Assembly (NCBI RefSeq): GCF_031179985.1
Contig: NZ_JAPSHJ010000008.1
Span: forward strand, 1 to 64,000
DNA length: 64,000 nucleotides
DNA from: Arthrobacter sp.
GTDB lineage: Bacteria > Actinomycetota > Actinomycetes > Actinomycetales > Micrococcaceae
Direction: 5' to 3'
Part shown: piece by piece, positions 42,106-51,356 of the stretch
Layout of the letters: each line of letters starts with the position of its first letter
Position numbering within the stretch: position 1 is the stretch's first letter
Notes under the pieces: model-generated
Databases searched by the model: none
What the model was told of the DNA's origin: nothing
Seen by the model: only the letters and a program-made list of their open reading frames with translations
Translations under genes and position numbers: made by a program

Positions 42106-43301
42106 CAGGACACCCCCTCATTCCGCGAAGGTGCGTTGGGCGCGGGGGCGTTCTCCAAGGCGAGCAGATGCAGCGCCTGGGCGGTGGGCTCGTGCCGCAC
42201 AACGCCGTCGTGCGTCAGGGAGGAAGCTGCCAGGACCTCATCCTCAAAGTGCGGCGCCACAACACCTTCCTTTGTCATCAGGGCCAGCAGGTTCGCCACA
42301 TTCTTGGCATAGAGCCGTGACGCGTCTGCCGGCATTGCTGATGCAGCATCCTTCATGCCCACGACGGTGACCGCTCCCTGGCCATCTGCGGTGGGAACCT
42401 GGAGATCCTCTCCGGGAACCGAGCCCTCCACGTTTCCGCCAGACTCAGCCGCGAGGTCGACGACGACGGAACCGGGCCGCATGCCCTGCACCATTTCCCG
42501 GGTCACCAGGAGAGGGGCACGCCGTCCGGGGACTGCCGCCGTCGTGATCAGTACGTCTGACTGGGCCACATGCGGGGCCAGCAGCTGGCGTTGCAGGGCG
42601 CCGCGATCTGCGCTGAGCTCCCGGGCGTAGCCTCCGGAGGCCTCCGCAGTTTCCAGATCCAGTTTGATGAACGTGCCTCCCATGGACGTGACTTCCTCGG
42701 CCGAGGAAGGCCTGATGTCGTTGGCCGAAACACGCGCACCCAGACGCTTTGCGGTGCCGATTGCCTGGAGCCCGGCCACTCCGACGCCGAGCACCAGCAC
42801 GCGGGCCGGGGGGATTGTCCCGGCTGCTGTCATGTACAGCGGAAAAAAGCGGGGAAAACGCATCGCCGCCTCAAGCACGCAGCGGTAACCGGCCACCAGG
42901 GCCTGGGAAGAGAGGGCGTCCATGGATTGGGCCCGCGAGATGCGCGGCACCAGTTCAAGCGCGAAGGAGGTCACTCCGGCTGCCGCGAGCGCCTGGACTG
43001 TGGGAAGCTCCGATGACGGTGAGGCAAGACCAACCGTGATTGCTCCAGGTTTGAGGCTCTGCGCCGTTGCCGGTTCCAGCGGGCGCACGTGTGCGTAGAC
43101 ATCCAGTTCGGCAAGGCCCAGCTCGGGGATGATGTGCGCTCCGGACTGGCGGTAATCGTCGTCACTGTGTCCGGCAGCCGTTCCGGCCCCCGCCTCTACC
43201 AGCACGTCGAGGCCCAGTCCCGTCAGCTGCTTTACCGTTTCCGGCGTCGCCGCCACCCGGCGCTCTCCATCCCGGCGTTCCCGGGGTATTCCTAGCTTCA
43301 C
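42105..43301 (-). CDS. pntAA: NAD(P) transhydrogenase subunit alpha, part 1
   Basis: A 398-residue soluble NAD-binding subunit (domain I). N-terminal LGIPRERRDGERRVAATPET, the RAQSMDALSSQALVAGYR loop, the Rossmann motif VLVLGVGVAGLQAIGTAKRL (168-187) and the mobile-loop region VVDLAAESGGNVEGS are seen. The fold is related to alanine dehydrogenase. First gene of the operon. The 218-base upstream gap (43302-43519) contains a palindrome CCCCAAATTGGGG at 43448-43460. Confidence 0.95.
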   Translation of the reverse strand: MKLGIPRERRDGERRVAATPETVKQLTGLGLDVLVEAGAGTAAGHSDDDYRQSGAHIIPELGLAELDVYAHVRPLEPATAQSLKPGAITVGLASPSSELPTVQALAAAGVTSFALELVPRISRAQSMDALSSQALVAGYRCVLEAAMRFPRFFPLYMTAAGTIPPARVLVLGVGVAGLQAIGTAKRLGARVSANDIRPSSAEEVTSMGGTFIKLDLETAEASGGYARELSADRGALQRQLLAPHVAQSDVLITTAAVPGRRAPLLVTREMVQGMRPGSVVVDLAAESGGNVEGSVPGEDLQVPTADGQGAVTVVGMKDAASAMPADASRLYAKNVANLLALMTKEGVVAPHFEDEVLAASSLTHDGVVRHEPTAQALHLLALENAPAPNAPSRNEGVS

Positions 43302-43447
43302 CCGTCACTCCCCTTCCGACGAGTGCAGCGGCGGACCTCCCGGCTCTTCGCCTGTGGACGGATGCCTTGCGGAGCAACACTGCTGCACGTGGTTGGCACG
43401 AGTCTATGGCCCCTTGGGTCCGCTTGGCGTGTACAGGCAGGTAATTC

Positions 43448-43460
43448 CCCCAAATTGGGG
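43448..43460. promoter_or_regulatory. Palindrome CCCCAAATTGGGG upstream of pntAA
   Basis: A 13-base palindrome with one central unpaired base, 147 bases upstream of the pntAA start and 60 bases past the stop of the TetR gene. It may be an operator or a weak terminator. No other feature is seen in the 43302-43519 gap. Confidence 0.3.
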
Positions 43461-43519
43461 ATTGGCGGGAAAGTGCTTCCTATGTGCGCTTCGGCCGGGC
43501 CCCGCTGGCTGGGAAGGCC

Positions 43520-44191
43520 CTATGCGAGGCTGGAAATGAGTGCCGCGCTATGAACCCGGATAGCGGGAAGGCTCTGCGCCAGGCCGCAGAGCACGATGCC
43601 TGCGTCAGCCGTCTGGTGAGGTGAAGCTGTGGTGGCCAAGCCGTCAGCCCGCAGACTGACCAGGGACTCCACCAGGCGGAATGCCAGTTCCCCGGCCTGG
43701 GTGACGTCGTTGGTCCAGCTGCTCTCCGGCAGCTCAGCGCCAAGGCGTTGGTACAGGTTCCGAAGCTCCTTGCGGTCGTCCCGGAATGTGCTGAAACGCT
43801 CGGCCCTCGCCTCCGGCAGGTTGTAGAGCACTCCGAGGTTCCAGCGTGCATTGCAGAGTTGCATGCCGTCGTAAAGAGCGACGGCGTGAAGCCGCGACCC
43901 CGGGGGAAGTTCCTTATCCGCGGACTCAGTAAAGACTCGGCGTGCGAATGCCAGGCCGCCGGAAACCGTGCCCGCCAGCAGTTCCTCAAGGATATCGTCC
44001 TTGGTGCCGAAGTGATGGTAGAGCGATGACTGCCGGATGCCGACGGCATCGGCGATAGAGCGGGTGGAAGTGTTGGCGTAGCCGTGGGTCGTGAAGAGCT
44101 CGGCAGCGGCGTCGAGGATTTCATCACGGGCGGTTGCCCCGGGCCGCGATGGTTGCTGCTTGCGGGGGCGTCCCGGTCCGGCTGAAGTCAC
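43520..44191 (-). CDS. TetR-family regulator of the carboxylase operon
   Basis: A 223-residue regulator from the GTG at 44191 (basic start TSAGPGRPRKQQPSRPG). No ATG is available nearby, and the longer frame upstream is not family-like. The helix-turn-helix is at about 35-70 (NTSTRSIADAVGIRQSSLYH). The rest is a helical effector domain. It is divergent from the APC permease that heads the urea/guanidine carboxylase operon, so it probably represses that operon. The effector is unknown. The 242-base divergent gap contains TGTTTC-N11-GAAACA (44258-44280). Confidence 0.85.
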   Translation of the reverse strand: MTSAGPGRPRKQQPSRPGATARDEILDAAAELFTTHGYANTSTRSIADAVGIRQSSLYHHFGTKDDILEELLAGTVSGGLAFARRVFTESADKELPPGSRLHAVALYDGMQLCNARWNLGVLYNLPEARAERFSTFRDDRKELRNLYQRLGAELPESSWTNDVTQAGELAFRLVESLVSLRADGLATTASPHQTADAGIVLCGLAQSLPAIRVHSAALISSLA

Positions 44192-44257
44192 CGACTCATT
44201 CTTACATTCCTTTTTGCCTCGGCGGGGCGCCTGGAGAGCCTGGTCCAAATCGGTGAG

Positions 44258-44280
44258 TGTTTCGAAATGCCCGGGAAACA
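44258..44280. promoter_or_regulatory. Inverted repeat TGTTTC-N11-GAAACA in the tetR/permease gap
   Basis: A 6-base inverted repeat with an 11-base spacer, 66 bases upstream of the TetR gene and 153 upstream of the permease ATG. Candidate operator for the divergent regulator. I looked for a guanidine (ykkC-type) riboswitch in this 242-base gap and found no convincing match. Confidence 0.4.
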
Positions 44281-44433
44281 ATCCCTCAATCAACCTTTTA
44301 CATTGGCGAAACGAATCCGGGAGGTCCGGATGGAAAACTATCAATTGACCGGTATTCAGCAGCCATCGGATCCATCGCTGCATTTGCCGGAACGCACCAC
44401 TCCCCAACGCCGTTCCAGCCCCCGGAGATCCCG

Positions 44434-45942
44434 ATGACATCCACCGTTGTTCCCACGTCCGCCCGAGCGGACGATGCTGACCTCACGTCACTGGGCTATG
44501 AGCCCTCGCTGCACCGCAAGCTCGGCCGCTACGCCTCCTTCGCCGCCGGCTTTTCCTTCGTATCCATCCTGACCACTATTTTCCAGCTGTTCGCGTTCGG
44601 CTATTCCTTCGCAGGACCGGCATTTTTCTGGACCTGGCCCGTGGTGCTCCTCGGTCAGCTTCTGGTCGCATTGAACTTCGCCGAACTCGCTGCCCGTTAC
44701 CCGCTTTCCGGCGCCGTCTATCAGTGGGCAAGGCGTGTCGGCGGCGAGACAGTGGGCTGGTTCGCCGGCTGGTTTATGGCCCTGGCCCAGGTAGTAACGG
44801 CAGCAGCAGCAGCAATAGCTCTTCAAGTGGTGCTGCCTCAATTGTGGGAAGGCTTCCAGGTGGTAGGGGGCGATGCCGCCCTGAACACCGTCACCGGCGC
44901 CGCAAACGCCGTTGTCCTCGGAGCGGTACTGCTCGTCGTGACCACCATCATCAACTCATGCGGAGTCAAGCTGATGTCGCATGTGAACTCGATTGGTGTC
45001 ACTTGCGAGATTGTGGGAGTCGCGGCTGTCATCCTTGCCCTCGTCACCGCCGCCCAGCGGGGGCCAGAGGTAATCATGGACACCACTGTGATGCAGGGCT
45101 CGGACCTTGGAGCTGTGGGGGCCTTCCTGGTTTCCGGCCTGATGGCCGCCTACGTGATGGTGGGTTTCAACTCCGCCGGTGAGCTTTCGGAAGAGACCAA
45201 GAACCCGCGCCGCACAGCTCCCCGCACCATCCTCTCCGCCCTGATCATTTCGGGTATCGGCGGCGCCCTGATGATCATCACTGCCCTTATGGCGGCCCCA
45301 AGCCTCGACGACGGCCGGCTCGCGACCGAGGGCCTCCCCTATGTCCTGACGGCGGTCCTCGGCACCTTTTGGGGCAAGGTCCTGCTGGTGGACGTGGCTG
45401 TTGCCATCTTCGTGTGCACGCTTGCCATTCAGACGGCGGGTTCGCGGCTCGTCTTTTCCATGGCCCGTGACGGCAAGCTGCCTGCCTCCAACCTTTTTTC
45501 ATCGGTCCACCCCGTCCGCGGAACGCCTATGTGGCCATCTATTGCCATCGGCGCCCTGGCCGTCGGAGTCCTGGCCATCAACGTCGGCAACGCAGCACTC
45601 TTCACGACGCTTTCCAGCGTCTGCATCGTCATGGTGTATCTCGCCTACCTCATGGTGACGGTCCCCCAGCTGATCAACCGCCTCCGTGGCGACTGGGACA
45701 GGGTTGGCCAGACCATACCTTCCGGGCTGTTTTCCCTGGGCCGCTGGGGACTTCCCGTAAACATCCTTGCCGTGCTTTACGGAGCAGTCATGGTGGTCAA
45801 TCTGGCATGGCCGCGCCCGGAGGTCTACGACCCCTCAGGAGAAAACGGAATCCTGCTTTACGCCGCGCCGCTGATGGTTGGCGTTGTCCTGCTCCTCGGG
45901 ATCTGGGTGCGCCGCATGAGCTCGATCCGCGCCTCTGCCTGA
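44434..45942 (+). CDS. APC-family amino-acid/amine permease
   Basis: A 502-residue permease with 12 predicted membrane helices. It starts at the ATG at 44434 (MTSTVVPTSARADDADLTSL) with GGAG upstream. Family marks are SLGYEPSLHRKLGRYASFAA, AARYPLSGAVYQWARRVGG and the GFNSAGELSEETKNPRRTAP loop. This APC subgroup is typical of permeases linked to urea-carboxylase operons. It would import the nitrogen substrate of the operon (guanidine, urea or an amine). It is the first gene, 61 bases before the first DUF1989 protein. Confidence 0.9.
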   Translation: MTSTVVPTSARADDADLTSLGYEPSLHRKLGRYASFAAGFSFVSILTTIFQLFAFGYSFAGPAFFWTWPVVLLGQLLVALNFAELAARYPLSGAVYQWARRVGGETVGWFAGWFMALAQVVTAAAAAIALQVVLPQLWEGFQVVGGDAALNTVTGAANAVVLGAVLLVVTTIINSCGVKLMSHVNSIGVTCEIVGVAAVILALVTAAQRGPEVIMDTTVMQGSDLGAVGAFLVSGLMAAYVMVGFNSAGELSEETKNPRRTAPRTILSALIISGIGGALMIITALMAAPSLDDGRLATEGLPYVLTAVLGTFWGKVLLVDVAVAIFVCTLAIQTAGSRLVFSMARDGKLPASNLFSSVHPVRGTPMWPSIAIGALAVGVLAINVGNAALFTTLSSVCIVMVYLAYLMVTVPQLINRLRGDWDRVGQTIPSGLFSLGRWGLPVNILAVLYGAVMVVNLAWPRPEVYDPSGENGILLYAAPLMVGVVLLLGIWVRRMSSIRASA

Positions 45943-46003
45943 ACCTCCCCGCACGGTACGGAAAGCCAGCGCCCCCTGAACCAACAACACAGGACCAGGA
46001 ACC

Positions 46004-46924
46004 ATGACAACGAATATTGAAACTGCCGCCGGAGTGGCGGCTGACCCCACCGTTGCCTCTACGGTGGCAGCCGGAACAGCCACCACCGACGGAGCCCGCG
46101 CCCATGCACGGACACAGCACTCACGGACCGCAGAGACCATGCGCCACGTTCCAGCCGCTTCGGCTCCTGAACGGCTCGTTGCTGGATTGCCTGAAAAGGC
46201 TGTTGCCAGTCTCACCTGGGCGGAATCCCTGGGCTTCGGCCGGTACACCACCCTGCCACTCGCACGCGGCACGCGCATCCGCCTCACCGACACCCTCGGC
46301 GATGGCTGCATCCACACCTTGCTGTACCGCAGCGGGGCGTTGCACGAGCGGCTAAACGTGGCCGACACCGTCAAGGTCCCTTGGCAGGCCTACCCGGGAG
46401 CGGGACATCCCCTGCTTTCCGACGCCGGACGCGTCATGGCAACCATTGTGACGGATACCTCTTCCAGGCATGACGCATTAACAGGTACCACCAGCCTCGC
46501 CGGAAACACCACGCGGTATGGCGCAGGCGCAGTCCATAGCTCCTCGCCGGCCGGGCGCGAGCTCCTCACCCTGGGTGCCCTCAAGCACGGGTTGGGGCCG
46601 CGGGACGTGGCTCCTTCATTGTCCTTCTTCAAGGGCATAACTGTGGAGCCGGACGGCCGCATCCGCTTCACAGGAAGCGCCGGGGCCGGGGCCGCCGTCG
46701 AGCTCCTGCTGCAGCTGGACGTGGTCCTGATCCTGGCCAACACCGCCCATCCGCTGGATCCACGCCCTGCCTTCAGAGGTACTGCGGTGGATATCGTTGC
46801 CTGGCAGGCGCCAGAGGACCTGGCCGCTCTTGCTGACGGCAGGCTGCCCGGGCCGCTGACCCCGGAACACCGGCAAGCGCTGAACAACTCCGAACACGAC
46901 CTCAAGGCTAGGAACGCCCAATGA
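46004..46924 (+). CDS. DUF1989 protein, urea-carboxylase-associated protein 1 / carboxyguanidine deiminase subunit
   Basis: A 306-residue DUF1989 protein. The first about 45 residues are an Ala/Thr-rich extension. The domain begins near RHVPAASAPERL. It contains LARGTRIRLTDTLGDGCIHT, YPGAGHPLLSDAGRVMATIV and, near the end, AFRGTAVDIVAWQAPEDL. Family knowledge: UAAP1 and UAAP2 together are reported to deiminate carboxyguanidine to allophanate. It overlaps the next gene by four bases (ATGA). The methionine at MRHVPAAS is an alternative start. Confidence 0.85.
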   Translation: MTTNIETAAGVAADPTVASTVAAGTATTDGARAHARTQHSRTAETMRHVPAASAPERLVAGLPEKAVASLTWAESLGFGRYTTLPLARGTRIRLTDTLGDGCIHTLLYRSGALHERLNVADTVKVPWQAYPGAGHPLLSDAGRVMATIVTDTSSRHDALTGTTSLAGNTTRYGAGAVHSSSPAGRELLTLGALKHGLGPRDVAPSLSFFKGITVEPDGRIRFTGSAGAGAAVELLLQLDVVLILANTAHPLDPRPAFRGTAVDIVAWQAPEDLAALADGRLPGPLTPEHRQALNNSEHDLKARNAQ

Positions 46925-47601
46925 CCGCCGCAGTGGAACAATCAACGAGCCGGCCCGACGCCGGGATCACCGCCCTGGTGCCGGGCGCCGTGGTCCTTGA
47001 TGAGTATGTGGATGCCCTGGGGCCGTGGTCCGCCGTGGTAGAGGCAGGAGACATCCTGACCATCGTGGATCTCGAAGGAAACCAGGCCGTGGACTGCCTG
47101 CTGTATGCGGCCGCCGATACAGCAGTCCGCTACTCCGCTCCCGCCACAATCGCCAGGCAGCGCTCCATTTTCCTGACCACCGGTTCCGTGCTGCTGGCCG
47201 AGACCGGAGCGCCGCTGATGACCGTTGTGGCGGACGAGGTGGGCGTGCACGACACCATTGGAGGGGCCTGCTCACAGGAATCGAACACCCTTCGCTACGG
47301 GCAGCACACCCGGGACCAGCATGCCTGCGTGGAGAACTTCCTGATCGAGGGTTCCCGGTGGGGCCTCGGCAAGAGGGATCTGGTGTCCAACATCAACTGG
47401 TTTATGAACGTGCCCGTGGACCCGGATGGCGCCCTGGGCATTGTGGACGGACTCTCCGCTCCGGGAAAGCGTGTGGCGCTCCGGGCTGAGATGGACACTC
47501 TGGTGCTCATCTCGAACTGCCCCCAGATCAACAACCCCTGCAACGGCTTTAACCCCACCCCCGTGCGCATGATCATCACCCGGCCGGAGGCTGGAAAATG
47601 A
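46921..47601 (+). CDS. DUF1989 protein, urea-carboxylase-associated protein 2 / carboxyguanidine deiminase subunit
   Basis: A 226-residue DUF1989 protein, partner of the preceding one. Visible features: IVDLEGNQAVDCLLYAAADT, a GAPLMTVVADEVGVHDTIGG stretch with possible metal-binding His/Asp, CSQESNTLRYGQHTRDQHAC and the C-terminal NCPQINNPCNGFNPTPVR, a cysteine-rich end typical of the family. Metal and catalytic residues are not assigned with certainty. It overlaps both neighbours by four bases, so all three are translated together. Confidence 0.87.
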   Translation: MTAAVEQSTSRPDAGITALVPGAVVLDEYVDALGPWSAVVEAGDILTIVDLEGNQAVDCLLYAAADTAVRYSAPATIARQRSIFLTTGSVLLAETGAPLMTVVADEVGVHDTIGGACSQESNTLRYGQHTRDQHACVENFLIEGSRWGLGKRDLVSNINWFMNVPVDPDGALGIVDGLSAPGKRVALRAEMDTLVLISNCPQINNPCNGFNPTPVRMIITRPEAGK

Positions 47602-50600
47602 ACAGCAAACAGCACCCATCACAGAATCGCTTCGACACCCTCCTTATCGCAAACCGGGGGGAGATCGCCTGCCGCATCATCGATTCCGCCCGCAAACTGG
47701 GACTGCGTACGGTTGCGGTCTTTTCCGAGGCGGACCGGGGTGCACGCCATGTAAAGCTTGCAGACCAGGCCGTGCTGCTGGGGCCCGCTCCGGCCAAGGA
47801 ATCCTACCTTCGTGTTGACGCTATCCTGGCAGCTGCCGAGGCCACCGGGGCCGGAGCCGTCCACCCCGGGTATGGTTTCCTGTCCGAGGACGCCGATTTC
47901 GCAGCGGCGATAGAGGCAGCGGGGCTTGTGTTCATCGGACCCACCCCGGAGCAGTTGCGGATCTTTGGGACGAAGCACACTGCACGGGACGCAGCGCGCG
48001 CCGCAGGCGTCCCCATGATCGCAGGATCCGGCCTGCTGGCCAACATGGACGAGGCTGTGGCGGCATCAGTTGAAATCGGCTTCCCACTGATGCTCAAGGC
48101 GACAGGTGGCGGCGGGGGTATCGGCATGACCGTTTGCCGCAACCAGGACGAACTGGCTGAAGGATATGGGCGCGTTACCCGTCTGGCTGCATCCAGTTTT
48201 GGCACAGCCGGCGTTTTCGCTGAGCGGTACGTTGAGCATGCGCGGCATGTTGAGGTTCAGATCTTCGGCGACGGACAAGGCCGCGTCGTCAGCCTTGGCG
48301 ACCGCGACTGTTCCCTGCAGCGCCGCCATCAGAAGGTAATGGAGGAAGCGCCGGCGCCTGACCTTCCTGCGAACCTGCGGGAAGAACTTCACCGCAGCTC
48401 ACGAGCCCTGTGCGCTTCCTTGAACTACCGTTCTGCCGGCACTGTCGAGTTTGTCTACGATCCACTACGGCAGGAGGCTTCCTTCCTGGAGGTCAACGCA
48501 CGGCTGCAGGTGGAACACCCTGTGACCGAGGCGGTCACCGGCGTCGACCTGGTGGAGTGGATGCTGCGCTTGGCACAGAGGCCTGTAGAAGCGGGGGTCC
48601 TGACGGGCCTGCCGGACAGCATCCCGGTCACCGGCTCCGCCGTGGAAGCCCGTGTTTACGCGGAGGACCCCGCCCGCAATTTTCAGCCAAGCGCGGGAAC
48701 CGTTACCAACGTGGTGTTTCCGGCCGGGGCGGGCGCCGACGGTGTCCGTGTCGACGCCTGGGTGGAGTCCGGCACCGAGGTATCCACCAGCTACGATCCC
48801 CTCCTGGGCAAAGTCATCACCTTCGGCGCCAACCGCGACGAAGCCTTCAATAAGCTTGCCCAGGCGCTTGCCGGCACGCGTGTCGACGGCATTGAGACGA
48901 ACCTCGGGATGCTCAGAGCAGTCACTGCCTTGGACACCGTCCGCCGGGCGGAGCACTCCACTGAAACTCTGGATAGCGTTGGTGACCCGGAGCCGCGCAT
49001 CACGGTGGAGCGGCCTGGGCTGCAGACCAGTGTTCAGGACTGGCCCGGCCGTACAGGTCTGTGGCAGGTGGGAGTACCTCCAAGCGGGCCCATGGACGAT
49101 CTCTCCTTCCGGCTGGGCAATACCGCTTTGGGCAATGCCGAGGGCGCGCCGGGGCTCGAATTCACTGTCACGGGGCCGCGTTTGCACTTCACCCACGACA
49201 CGACGGTCTGCATCGCCGGAGCGGATGTACGGGTCTCGGTGGACGACGAACCAGTTCCCCTGTGGGAACCGATCACGGTGAAAGCCGGTGGTACGCTCGA
49301 CGTCGGCACGGCCGAGACAGCCGGCCTGCGCGGCTATATTCTGTTCGACGGCGGGCTGGACGTTCCGAAATACCTTGGCAGTGCCTCCACCTTCACCTTG
49401 GGCCAGTTCGGCGGACACGGTGGACGGGTGCTGCGTATGGGCGACGTCCTGCGCTCCGTCGCCGGTTCTTCCGGTCTTTCAGCAGCCGCCTCGGTGCAGG
49501 GTTCTGCCGAAGGTTTAACGTCCCAAACGTCCCAGGAATACCGCCCGGTTCCAGCGGACAGCAGGCCTGTTTTCACGTCCTCCTGGGAGCTGATGGTGGT
49601 GGAGGGACCGCATGGCGCTCCCGAGTTCTTCCAGCGTGAAGACATCGAGGAGCTGTACGCCGCTGAATACGAGGTCCACTTCAACTCCGCCCGTACGGGA
49701 GTCCGGCTCATGGGTCCCAAGCCACGGTGGGCACGGGGCGACGGCGGCGAGGCCGGGCTGCATCCGTCCAATATCCATGACACTGCGTACTCTGTGGGCG
49801 CGCTCGACTTTACCGGGGATACGCCCATCCTGCTCGGGCCCGATGGCCCTAGCCTGGGCGGTTTTGTCTGCCCTGTCACTGTTGTAACGGCCGACCGCTG
49901 GAAGCTGGGGCAGCTGCGTCCGGGAGACAAGGTCCGATTTGTACCCCTCAATGCGGCCCAGGCCCCTTCCTTCAGGGATTTGGGACCTGGCCGCCAGTTG
50001 GTCCTCCCGGGAGGTTCAGATTGGTCTACCGTCTTGGCGGCGGGCGACGGCGACGACGGTGTGTTGGGACGGGTACCAGAGGGGCCAGGCCGTCCAGCGG
50101 TTACCTACCGTCGCTCCGGCGACGATAATCTGCTGGTCGAATACGGCGACATGGTGTTGGACCTCGGCCTTCGGGCCCGCGTCCACGCTCTGCACCAGCA
50201 CATTGAACAACTCCGGCTGCCGGGAATCCTTGACCTCACGCCGGGAATCCGGTCCCTGCAAATCAAGGTGGACCCATCGGTCCTGCGGACCCCGGTGCTG
50301 CTCGGTTTCGTCAGGGAAATTGAAACCGCCCTGCCGGCCAGTTCCGAACTGGTCGTCCCCAGCCGCACCGTCCGGCTCCCGTTGTCATGGGATGACCCCG
50401 CCACACGGGAGGCGATTGAGCGCTATATGGCTGGGGTACGTGACGACGCGCCCTGGTGTCCTTGGAACATCGAATTCATCCGCCGCATCAATGGCCTGGA
50501 CTCTGTGAACGACGTTTTCGATACCGTGTTCGACGCCGAATACCTCGTCCTCGGACTTGGGGACGTCTATCTGGGCGCCCCCGTGGCCACCCCATTAGAC

Positions 50601-51356
50601 CCAAGGCACAGGCTTGTCACCACAAAATACAACCCAGCCCGCACGTGGACTCCGGAAAACGCCGTTGGTATAGGCGGGGCGTATATGTGCATTTATGGAA
50701 TGGAAGGCCCTGGTGGCTACCAATTCGTGGGACGCACCACCCAGGTGTGGTCGCGGTATACGGACGCTGCACCGTTCGAGCCGGGTTCCCCGTGGCTGCT
50801 GCGGTTCTTCGACCGGATCTCCTGGTATCCGGTCAGTCCGGAGGAATTGCTGGACCTGCGCGCTGACATGGCGGCAGGTCGTGGACGCGGGGTGGAAACC
50901 GACGAGGGAACGTTCTCCTTGGCGGAGCACGAGGCCTTCTTGGAACAGCACCACGACACCATCGACCTCTTCCAAAAGCGACAGGCGGCAGCCTTCGCCG
51001 TCGAGCGGCAAGCCTGGGCCGATGCCGGCGAGTTTGACCGCGCGGACGCGGCGGCCGCCGTCGTGCTCCCTACGGAAGAACTGGTTGTACCCGAAGACGG
51101 GACACTGGTTACCGCGCCCTTTGCGGCGAGCGTCTGGAAGGTGGACGTGGCCGTCGGGGACAGGGTGGAACAGGGGCAGGCCTTGGCATCACTCGAGGCG
51201 ATGAAAATGGAAACGGTCCTGACAGCGCCGTGCGACGGCGTGGTGCAGCAGGTGCTATCGAAGGCGGGTTCGCAGGTGGTGGCAGGCGAAGCTGTGGTGG
51301 TGCTCGTGGTGGCCGATGAATTTAGCACCCTGGACTTGGAAGAGGCAGTGGCATGA
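47598..51356 (+). CDS. Urea/guanidine carboxylase (biotin-dependent)
   Basis: A 1252-residue biotin enzyme of the urea carboxylase family. The order is biotin carboxylase (about 10-455; LLIANRGEIACRII, MLKATGGGGGIGMT, EVNARLQVEHPVTE), then the carboxyltransferase modules related to KipA (about 470-790; ERPGLQTSVQDWPGRTGLW) and KipI (about 820-1050), then a biotinyl domain with Lys1203 in LEAMKMETVL. It carboxylates urea to allophanate or guanidine to carboxyguanidine with ATP and bicarbonate. Asp737 in SVGALDFTGD may sit at the position said to separate guanidine (Asp) from urea (Asn) enzymes. I recall this but have not aligned it. The neighbouring DUF1989 pair favours guanidine. Confidence 0.92.
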   Translation: MNSKQHPSQNRFDTLLIANRGEIACRIIDSARKLGLRTVAVFSEADRGARHVKLADQAVLLGPAPAKESYLRVDAILAAAEATGAGAVHPGYGFLSEDADFAAAIEAAGLVFIGPTPEQLRIFGTKHTARDAARAAGVPMIAGSGLLANMDEAVAASVEIGFPLMLKATGGGGGIGMTVCRNQDELAEGYGRVTRLAASSFGTAGVFAERYVEHARHVEVQIFGDGQGRVVSLGDRDCSLQRRHQKVMEEAPAPDLPANLREELHRSSRALCASLNYRSAGTVEFVYDPLRQEASFLEVNARLQVEHPVTEAVTGVDLVEWMLRLAQRPVEAGVLTGLPDSIPVTGSAVEARVYAEDPARNFQPSAGTVTNVVFPAGAGADGVRVDAWVESGTEVSTSYDPLLGKVITFGANRDEAFNKLAQALAGTRVDGIETNLGMLRAVTALDTVRRAEHSTETLDSVGDPEPRITVERPGLQTSVQDWPGRTGLWQVGVPPSGPMDDLSFRLGNTALGNAEGAPGLEFTVTGPRLHFTHDTTVCIAGADVRVSVDDEPVPLWEPITVKAGGTLDVGTAETAGLRGYILFDGGLDVPKYLGSASTFTLGQFGGHGGRVLRMGDVLRSVAGSSGLSAAASVQGSAEGLTSQTSQEYRPVPADSRPVFTSSWELMVVEGPHGAPEFFQREDIEELYAAEYEVHFNSARTGVRLMGPKPRWARGDGGEAGLHPSNIHDTAYSVGALDFTGDTPILLGPDGPSLGGFVCPVTVVTADRWKLGQLRPGDKVRFVPLNAAQAPSFRDLGPGRQLVLPGGSDWSTVLAAGDGDDGVLGRVPEGPGRPAVTYRRSGDDNLLVEYGDMVLDLGLRARVHALHQHIEQLRLPGILDLTPGIRSLQIKVDPSVLRTPVLLGFVREIETALPASSELVVPSRTVRLPLSWDDPATREAIERYMAGVRDDAPWCPWNIEFIRRINGLDSVNDVFDTVFDAEYLVLGLGDVYLGAPVATPLDPRHRLVTTKYNPARTWTPENAVGIGGAYMCIYGMEGPGGYQFVGRTTQVWSRYTDAAPFEPGSPWLLRFFDRISWYPVSPEELLDLRADMAAGRGRGVETDEGTFSLAEHEAFLEQHHDTIDLFQKRQAAAFAVERQAWADAGEFDRADAAAAVVLPTEELVVPEDGTLVTAPFAASVWKVDVAVGDRVEQGQALASLEAMKMETVLTAPCDGVVQQVLSKAGSQVVAGEAVVVLVVADEFSTLDLEEAVA

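Noticed and set aside
40745..42370. 541-codon open frame on the plus strand across pntB and pntAA
   Set aside because: Antisense shadow of intact transhydrogenase genes in high-GC DNA; its translation is rich in His, Arg and Glu with no domain.
44192..44433. Guanidine riboswitch (ykkC, mini-ykkC or guanidine-III) ahead of the carboxylase operon
   Set aside because: Short runs such as CCGGGAGG and GTCCGGATGG echo pieces of the ykkC consensus, but the order and pairing do not fit, and no paired ACGR hairpin loops are present.
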